This document shows, in pieces, positions 55,601-64,000 of a DNA stretch of 64,000 nt (the stretch's first letter is position 1; each line of letters opens with the position of its first letter). The notes under the pieces are model-generated. The model saw only the letters and a program-made list of their open reading frames with translations, ran no database searches and was not told the origin of the DNA. Both the position numbers and the translations under genes were made by a program. Source of the stretch: Rotaria sordida (taxonomy: Eukaryota > Rotifera > Eurotatoria > Philodinida > Philodinidae); assembly GCA_905250125.1 (NCBI GenBank), contig CAJNOL010000501.1, positions 62,001 through 126,000 of the forward strand, given 5' to 3'.

Positions 55601-58600
55601 TTTCTAATGATATATGTGCGATCTCAGATAACATAAATTAGTACAGTCTAATGAGTCCATTTCAGCGAATGTGTAAAAATAATTTTACTACGAGTTTTAT
55701 AGGTCTAATATAGTGATCGTGTAATGACCCATAACGATCCAAATCATTTTCGTTTCAATTAAAAACATCACCAAACGATTCAGCGCAACTTTTTACCCAT
55801 GTCTACGTAGCTTTTACATAGAAATTCTTAGTGAGCCGATTTGTGATCTTATACGTCCCCATCCTTTGTGGGGAACGCACTTTTCTCAAACATACAATGT
55901 ACATAAGCGGTAACACTTATTTTTTCTGACTAATATTTAATTGGATTTGATTAGAATAGTTAGGCTACAAAACGAAACAGACATTATATTTGTAATCAAT
56001 ATAAAGAGCTGAGTTGATCTATATATGTCACAAAAGCTTTCGGCTACTTTTATTTTCGTCCCAGTATTCAATCCTGGTTCTCATCAGAGTTACATGAATA
56101 AATACAGTCAGACAAGACGTCTGTTTTATTATGGAAAGCTCTTTCTTTAACGTTTAAAAAGCTAAGAAAATCGAAAATGATAAATGAATAAATAATGAAA
56201 ACGATGTTTTGATTGACACTTTTCCATGTAACTCTGACGAAGACCAGAGCCGAATTTTTAGGCGAAAATAAAAGTAGTCGAAAGCTTTTGTGACATATAT
56301 AGATCAACTGAGCTATTTATGTTGATTACAAATATATTACCTATTTCGTTTTGTAGCCTAATTATTCTAACGAAATCTGATTATCTATTAGTCAGAAAAA
56401 GCAACTGTTACCGCTCACATACATTGTATATTTGCGAAAAATGCGTTTCCCACAAATTTAGCTGAACAGTATAATACCATTTAGTAGAGCTTTGAAAAGC
56501 CTATCGGATGATATATCATCTAAAGTAGATCGCTGTTTTCAAAGCTCATATTGAAGAGGAATTTTGTCATTGCTGTGCTCATACTAATATATACAAATGA
56601 ACAGCATTATTTGAAGAAAAAAGGAAAAGAATAATATTTTGTCATAATCCCATTGGCATTCAATAGAAGAAAGAAAGAGTTTTCATTTGAAGTATAATTC
56701 AAATTAAAAGAGTTGAAGACGATAGGAAAACTTTTCATAGAAACATTTCATAGCATGAACCTATAATGGATAGATAATATTTGAGTATTAAGTATGTCGC
56801 ACAGAGTCAGGATGAAGTCTAATTGTCATATTTAAATAACAATTGATTTCTGAAATCTGAATTTACTATTGGAAAAAATTAGAAACTCAATTTCGTCGGA
56901 AGACCAATTTCACTGTTTAGCGATACCCTCCACCCCCCCCCCCCCCGATCCTTTGTTCTAACCATCAATTTTACAGTTTATATCGAAAATACGTTTCGTA
57001 AGCATTTTGTTATTGATCAATACAATCGGGTGATAATATGTAATATTTGTACAAATAATAAGCAAAAAAAGAAAAATATGCAAAACTAGAAAATTCTCAA
57101 TTGTGAATTTATTAGGAAGAATGTATTTAAGAGATATCTACTGTTTTGTTTTTATTGCAGTGTGTCAATGCAATCAAACATTGAATCTTCTTGCACGTTC
57201 TGAATATTTTCAACTTGACACTAATGTCGATGATGGTCAATTAATTCTTACTAATCTATTCACTCCACCTCATATTTTAACACTAATAAGAAGTAACTCA
57301 ACAGTACCAACATTGACAGTATCACTTATCAAAGGTTCTGTTGATCTTATGTCAATTGGTGTTGGTGGTGGTCAATCAGGTGAATTCAATGCTTATATAA
57401 CCTTTGATAGCTCATTGAGTAATGGTACAACAACTATTGGACCTATTAAATCTAGCCAAGGTGTTATTAAACAATGTTTTCTAAGGGTAAATATTATCAA
57501 ATTGGAATTTTCTGATTTACCTATTTCAACTTCGAAACAAGATGTTCCAATCGACTTAGTAACATGCGAACATACATTACGTAAGTTTCATTTCGAAGTA
57601 AACGAAAAGGAAGTAAATATTCTCGTCTTTTTTTTTAGCTTGTAATTGCACACCATTATATGATATAATGCGAGATTCAAATTATTTAGGACGAATCGAA
57701 GTAAGCGAAACAAGTGAACAATTGAATACATTACGCGACATGATAATACGTAATAATAAAACTGGTTTTCAATTCAATCCATCAGCAACATCAGGCTATT
57801 TTCGAGTTTATTTTAAAAAACCAATTTCTATTGCACTTGTTCAAATTTTAACACCTCAAAGCAATGTTAAACAAATACGCTTATCCTATTTGGATCATAA
57901 TAATCAAACAATAAAAAATCCAGCATTACAAGGATGGCAAGTAAATCATGTCAGTCAGTTTGGTCGAGAAAATAATTCATTGGATAAATTATGTCCAAAC
58001 TTTTTATTTCATGGTATTCAAGTCGATCTTTTACAAACAGATCCTTCGTCTTCATTAGTTCATAATGCGACATTAAAAGTTTATATACGAACTTGTGATG
58101 GAACAGGTGGACGAATACGTAAGTTTATATGTAAATTTAAAAGAAAATAAAAATTATTTTTCCTTATTTAGAATTATGTGCTGAAGCAAATATAATGCAT
58201 CGACAAAATTTAGAACTATATAGATTTATAACACCTGAATGTTTTTCTGATATGGCACAAGCTTATGAAAATCTTCGTGGTGAAAATTGTCGATCAAAAA
58301 ATCCCGAAGTTTTAATTAAATTTCAACCACTAAGTCGAGCATATATTTCAAAAGTTGAAGTTCAACGTCGACATACTCGATCTCCTGCAAATATTCGACA
58401 GATTCAAGCAGTATTTTTTGATACTAATAATTCACTTATATTAGATGAAATTACTGGTGAACCGATACGATGGATATCACCAGAAAATGAACCAGTTATT
58501 TCAGGTGATTTTCAAGATGTAGGTGGTTTGATAGTAAAAGTATTAAAAACTGACAATGATGAAAATCTTCGAGGATTCCGAGTTAAATTAATGGGATGTT

Positions 58601-61600
58601 ATTCAACAGGTATGAAGATTAAATTTAAAATATATATATTTCATTTTCTTTTGTAATTTAGCTAAATTGGCAACGTATATCATTGAGGAGACAACAACTC
58701 AAACAAGTTCTACTATATGTAAGAATATTTTATTTTTATATAAAAGTAAAATATTAAATTATGTTTCTAGCGAGTGTATGTCCTGATCCAATTGATTTAA
58801 TGGCTAATCCTTCGAATAAAATAAATTCTATGAATCTAAATGGAGAAAATGTATCAGATGTTGCTTCAATTTCATCTTTATCATCAGGGTTGACTGCAAA
58901 ATCTGGAAATACACTTAAATTATTGACAAATTTTACAAAACCAATTGAAGGCATAACAAGTATTGGATTGATTAATTCACCAAATGTTGTAGGACCAATT
59001 CGATATCAATTATATGATGGTTTGGGAACTTTAATCGAAGTTAATGGAACTAAGGTTGGAGAAATTGTTTCTATTAATGCCGAACATATCGAACAAATTG
59101 TTATAACGACAAATTTACCTACAAATGATGGTCAACCACCTAGAAATTTAAAACTTGTTTTAAATGGTTGCTTTAACGAAGCGCAATTGGCAACAAAAGC
59201 TCAGATTGAAGATGACGAAAGTACAGCTATTCAAGGTAAATAACAAATAAAATTGTTGATTTTTATTTAATGTTTTTCTCATATTTAGCTACAACAACAA
59301 TCGCTCCTCATCGTAAGTTTATACATTCTTTGCCTTGATATAATAATTGTTTTTTTTCTTGAAATTCAGCTGTATGTCGCGATACAAATCTTCTTGGACG
59401 AGAACATCTTAAAGAATATTCTTCAAATGATGTTATGTCGGATTTATCAAACGCACACCTTTTTAAGAGAGGTGTGACATTTCCAGTTTCACAACCAAAT
59501 ATAACAGTAAAATTTTTAAGTGATGTTATTGTTACAAAAATGTACACACAAGTTCATTATCTTACACATACAAGTAATATTCGACAAATTTGTGTTACTT
59601 TATATAATAATAATTCAACACCATTAACTTATCCGAATGGAACACTTGTACCCTTATTAAAATCACCCTTAGATAATCCAGTTATTGAAGGATGGTTTGA
59701 AGGTGTTAATAGTATGCGTGTACAATTATGTGATACTAATGATGGTCTACCACCAAAAAGATTTCGATTTGGTGTTTTCGGTTGTTATTCATCACAGGTT
59801 ACATATATTTTACTATCACCAACAGAATATCCTGGACAACAAACAACAACGCCTCCATGTAAATTTCATTGAATTGAAAAATAAAATATTTTCTGTCTTT
59901 TTTTTTGATATTTAGTATTTTGTTTAAATGATCGACAGGATGCTATGCTTGATCCATCAGAATGGTTTGAAAATGCAACAATAAATAGTCTATCTCTACC
60001 TGCATTTGATGTTGTATCATTATCTCAATTTAAACCAAATTCAGGTGGTGTTACATTTGACAGTCGTTCTCCATTACCAACAATTGATTTAATTCCACGT
60101 GGACAGCGAGGTTCTTTTGCTACATTAGGTTTTAATAATAATCCAAAACAAGCAACTAATATTCAATCAGGACAAATTATATTAACATTAAAAGAAGGAA
60201 CAAAACAAGTTTATTCATTATATGGACCAGATAATCTTCTTATAACGCCTAATCGTAATTATGATGTTAGAAAAGTATCGATGCAAATTTTGAATACAAC
60301 AGATGGACAACCAGCAAAAAATGTTGAAATTATTGTTTATGCTTGTTTATCAGGTTTGTTTCAAATATAATAAATTTAATCGAGTTTTGTTTTCATTCCT
60401 ATTCATTTTGTTTTTAAACAAGAAGCTTTCATATATTTAAAAAAAAATAGAAAAAAACCGCGGCTAATTTTATTGTATGATCTTCATTAGATTAGTATTA
60501 TAAATCTTATAATGGATCTAATAAGATCCGTTCTGCATTTGGATTCTATAGGTCCTTTTGAAAATGGGAATTTTAGTTTAAGTGAAAAGTTTTAGTCAAG
60601 TATGCGAGCTCGAGTCCAAATTCAAGTATAAAAAAAAAACAAAATTTGAATTGATCAGGTTCAGATGCAAAAAAATTTGGGCCCAACGGACTCTAATTAA
60701 CGTCTATTATATATCAATGATATGATATGTGAAATAAGTGCTTTGCTTGCTTTCTATGCGAGCCGGTCTTTTCTGTCTAAAGGTCAGAGAAGTATATGAT
60801 ACCTAAAAAATGAGACGGCAATGATCCGAAGGATGACGGCAGCCTTAAAATAGTGGTCGAGTCGATCACTACCCAAATGCCTTTTTAGACAAGTGAAGTG
60901 ATCATCAGAGATTCCTGCCGGCTGATTCTAACGGTAACCAAGGACATGTTTTTTCGTTCTAATTTTTTTTCTCGCATTTGTGACATTGTAGTATCTCTTT
61001 AGAAATGGTGTTTCATTTTTGAACACTCGCGTATGCACAACAATGTAACATTGAGAATACTACGAAAGAATATTTAATTAGACAAGATGTAGCTAAACAT
61101 ACAAATACACTTTTAGAGTCTTTGTTACAATCTTAACCTATTTTTCAATTAAATTAACACAAATTTAGATTTAAAGCAAATTTAAATATTACAGTCCACG
61201 TCTATTGAAAGTATACCCTTCGAATTTTTTGTTTTTTATTAATATACGTTTTTTATCTATCAACCTACTATATATAGGAAGAAAGCCCGAAATGCGCTGC
61301 ATCTTTTGGTATATTTACATTGACCATCAAATGCAGTTTGAAGTATGAAAGGTGTATTAGAAGAAAAAGTCACTTTTTCTTTTTTGCCGCAGTGTTTATA
61401 ATGTTGTAGCATTTTTTATTTAGCATATATCTCGACTTAGGTAAATGATAAAACGTTGAATTTTTTTTCCAAAAGATGCGCCGTGAAAAGCTCTACAAAA
61501 GCTGCATAATCGAATTCTTTTTTTTTTAACCTGTTCTAGTGATTTTTCTGATACTCAAAATGAACAAATTACATGCCAGTGTCACTTCCCATTATACTGG

Positions 61601-64000
61601 AACTGTTGGAAGACTTTTTTGATTACCATATATCTCCACTTGAGAAAATGACGGAATATGGAATTTTTTTTCAAAAAAGGTATGCCGTCGAAAGCTCTAC
61701 AAAATTTGTATAGACCAAGTGCTGTAGTGGATCAGAGAAGTCCTCGAAACGTTATCTACATGATGGGAAGTGATAGTGCTATGTAAGTTGTTTCATTGTG
61801 AGTATCAGAAAAACCACTAGAGTAGATAAAAAAGAATTCGATCATACAGCTTTTGTAGAGCTTTTCACGGCGCATCTTTTGGAAAAAAAATTCAACGTTT
61901 TATCATTTACCTAAGTCGAGATATATGCGAAATAAAATATATTACACCAGTACGGATACCCGAAATTTGGTAAAACAAAAAAATGTCACTTTTTCTCTGA
62001 TACACTTTTTATACTTCAAACTGCATTTGATGGTCAATGTAAATATATCAAAAGATGCAGCGTATTCCGGGCTTTCTTCCTATATATAGTAGGTTAATAC
62101 ATAAAAAACGTATATTAATAAAAAACCAAAAACTCGAAGGGCATACTTCCAATGGGCGTGGACTGTATACTCGTCACAATAAAATTTACTAAATTTTGAG
62201 CTAGGTTGATTTGCTACAAGGATAATTATTAATCAACATTGTTTAAGATTTACTTTACAAATTTAACAAACGAATATCAAAATAAAATAATAAAATGAAT
62301 GGTACCTCATAAAGAACGAATTAATCAACGAATAAATCTTTTCTTTTAACCTTTAGCGTTTAATGTACATTTGTTTTTAAAAATATTCCAGCAAGAGAAT
62401 TTAATAGCTGGTATGATAAAGGTGCGGCTACTTGCAGACATATAAGACGAGTATAGAGCACAACTCCTTCAAAAGCTTTTTAGGTCGGTATAACCGTCAA
62501 AAAATGAGTCATATTTGCTGTTAGAACGAGGACCACTCTTACGTACGAGCAGTATATATCTCTGCTAGTAACTCTCAGAAGGGAACAGTACATAGTGATT
62601 GTTTGGAAATATATTGTGTGCCGATATTTCCATGGAATTTATTGAAACATATACATAATTAAATCAATAATTGAGTCTATTTGAAAAGATAAGCACTATA
62701 TGTTATTATTAATCATGATTAGGTTAGAAGTCTAAATCATATTATTCATATTTAATAATGAGAAAGATCTCTCCTATCTATAGTTAAAATTCGAATGTTG
62801 TTTTAACCATTTATATTGTTGCTAGCCTCTTTGAAAATTTATCGCACCTGTAGGTCGTACAGTAAAAGATTAAATTTTATAATTTTGTTTCAGGAAATCA
62901 ATCTTTATCTACACCGAGCACTACTAAAGGTATTTTAAAGTTTATTCCCATTATGTTTAAAAAACAATTTTTTTTTATAGAACCATGTATTCCGATTAAC
63001 TTGGCTGATCGATCATTAATGGCATCCGTAACATCACCAGACTCTAATATAACTGACCTTGCTCCACAAATAGTGTCAGGTTCAACTGGTGTTAGTTCAT
63101 TTGTAAGTGCTCAACCTGAAATAACCTTTCTTTATGGTACACAACATGTTCAAACTTTATATGATATACGTGTACCAACTGAAAATTCAAATGTACGTCA
63201 AATCGAAACATCATATATTGCATTACCAGATGGTTCAAAGCTTTTAACAGATTCTAAAGGAGATGTCATAAGGAATCTATCACCCTTAAATGATCCAACA
63301 GTAAAATTAGATCCACCACGTGAAGGAATTTATGGATTTAAAGTAAAAGTTTTATCTACAAGTGATAATTCAACACCAAGAAACGTTACAGTTATTGCTA
63401 ATGGATGTCAAAAATCAAGTAGATATTTTCGTTTTCTTAAAACAAAAAGCCTTTTATCTATATTTTCAAATAGGTGCAACAGCAACAACACCAAATCCAT
63501 TTTACCATGTTCCACGTAAGAAAAAGACAAAATATTTCAATAAAAATTATTTGATTAAAATTTTAGGTGCTTGTCCTGATAGTGTAAGTCTTTTATCAGC
63601 ACCTGAATCATATATTCAATCAATAAAAGCTGATACGGAAGTCATTAACAAAGACAAATTTCAAGATATTACAACAACCGGTTATACATTTCCTTCAAAC
63701 GCAACAAAATATTCAATTACTGTTGAGTTTCGTCAGCCATTGACCGTCGATCGTATGGGAATTTTACAAGGAACCAATGGAACAAACGTTGATGTATTTC
63801 ATGTTATATTGAATCAATCACCAGAGCGTTCGAAATATTCAGGTCATGTCGGAGAATTAATTGTAGCTAATGCAAGTGATACCGATCAATCTGCTCGTTT
63901 AACATTTCATATAAAAAACACAACTGATGGACAACCACCAAGAAATGTTCTTATTTATATTGAAGGATGTAATTTTAGTACACTACAAACAAAAGCTCAA
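52673..64000 (+). CDS. Large secreted protein with repeated discoidin-like (galactose-binding-type) modules, partial at the right edge
   Basis: Exons: 52673-52737, 52799-52833, 57161-57580, 57639-58118, 58172-58609, 58662-58718, 58771-59235, 59289-59312, 59370-59858, 59916-60353, 62894-62929, 62981-63418, 63474-63515, 63567->64000. Exon 1 is a signal peptide (MHFPLPLLLLIFHLLISTS). Exon 2 ends in phase 1, matching the phase-1 acceptor of the first module 4.3 kb away; that join is inferred. Eight modules of about 140-160 residues each fill one exon. They start near Cys (VCPDPIDLM, VCRDTNLLG, FCLNDRQDA) and end in a strand like DGQPP(R/K)N...GC, as in F5/8-type C domains (...LRVELxGC). Thr/Ser/Pro linkers come from 24-57 nt exons. 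The protein is probably an extracellular matrix, adhesion or mucus component. The module identity is by pattern only. Confidence 0.72.
53082..53091. other. Assembly gap (10 N)
   Basis: Ten N inside the first large intron of the secreted modular gene. It does not interrupt any exon I propose. Confidence 0.98.
53465..53695. repeat. Small MITE-like element (about 230 bp)
   Basis: The ends CACTAGCGACTCATTAGACTTTG (about 53472) and CAAAGTCTAGCGAGTCACCAGTG (about 53667) are inverted copies with few mismatches. Local base composition is less AT-rich than the flanks. The 69-codon open frame 53493-53702 inside it is incidental. Confidence 0.75.
54205..54475. repeat. Degenerate minisatellite, unit about 17-20 bp
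   Basis: Many imperfect tandem copies of a unit close to TAATCCCTTATTTCTATAC, visible as recurrent CTTATAACT, CTTATTTCTAT and CTTAATCCCTTAT steps. It lies in the first large intron of the modular gene. Confidence 0.65.
55865..56460. repeat. Foldback element, about 590 bp
   Basis: Left arm about 55865-56100 and right arm about 56225-56455 pair closely. Blocks include AGGCTACAAAACGAAA with TTTCGTTTTGTAGCCT, TATATGTCACAAAAGCTTTCG with its complement, and ACATACAATGTACATAAGCGG with a near complement. Confidence 0.85.
56927..56947. repeat. Poly-C tract
   Basis: A run of about 14-16 C within AT-rich DNA, about 215 bp upstream of the first module exon. The length is likely variable or error-prone. 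Confidence 0.8.
61190..62170. repeat. Large foldback element, about 980 bp, in a modular-gene intron
   Basis: Left arm 61194-61600 and right arm 61775-62165 are inverted copies at high identity (CCTACTATATATAGGAAGAAAGCCCG against CGGGCTTTCTTCCTATATATAGTAGG; CATCAAATGCAGTTTGAAGTAT against its complement). It occupies the 2.54 kb intron between modules 6 and 7. Confidence 0.9.

Noticed and set aside
57103-57160. Start codon of the modular protein at GTG 57103 or ATG 57121
   Set aside because: A strong pyrimidine tract and acceptor (TTTTTATTGCAG) end at 57160 in phase 1 like every other module exon, and remote signal-peptide exons fit that phase. The 57121 start remains possible.

Overview
This window looks like nuclear DNA of a small invertebrate animal, most likely a bdelloid (or other) rotifer. 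It is very AT-rich. Nearly every gene is cut by short introns, mostly 45-80 nt, that start GTAAG/GTAAAT and end in a T-run plus TAG. The genes are clearly metazoan: a receptor tyrosine phosphatase, UBC9, WDR55, a sucrase-isomaltase-type double glucosidase, beta-carbonic anhydrase and SPATA17. Two assembly gaps are present (25757-25856, 100 N; 53082-53091, 10 N). I assigned exons by hand from splice signals and reading-frame continuity. Every exon chain given below closes in frame.

Layout. 122-9234 (-): receptor-type protein tyrosine phosphatase with 21 exons; a small tail-anchored protein gene (2093-2723, +) and three foldback repeats sit in its introns. 9235-14309: non-coding, with two foldback elements. 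14310-15119 (-): unrecognised acidic protein. 15781-16544 (+): UBC9. 18366-19164 (+): alpha-helical protein resembling tardigrade CAHS desiccation proteins. 20875-22387 (+): WDR55. 23444-24210 (-): TMEM272-like four-helix membrane protein. 25157-about 25380 (+): first exon of an unfinished gene before the gap. 26563-38914 (-): one 14-exon gene for a membrane-anchored glucosidase with two trefoil + GH31 units (about 1882 aa). 41340-42306 (-): beta-carbonic anhydrase. 42490-43312 (-): pseudogene. 45860-47454 (+): SPATA17. 52673->64000 (+): large secreted protein whose signal-peptide exons lie 4.3 kb upstream of a run of at least eight discoidin-like modules; it runs off the right edge.

The genes do not form a pathway; this is ordinary animal gene packing. 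The unusual elements are many long inverted repeats (foldback or MITE-like, 0.2-1.4 kb) in introns and spacers, at least two of which recur within the window; the CAHS-like gene; and the modular secreted gene, in which all exons from the first module on are phase-1 symmetric.
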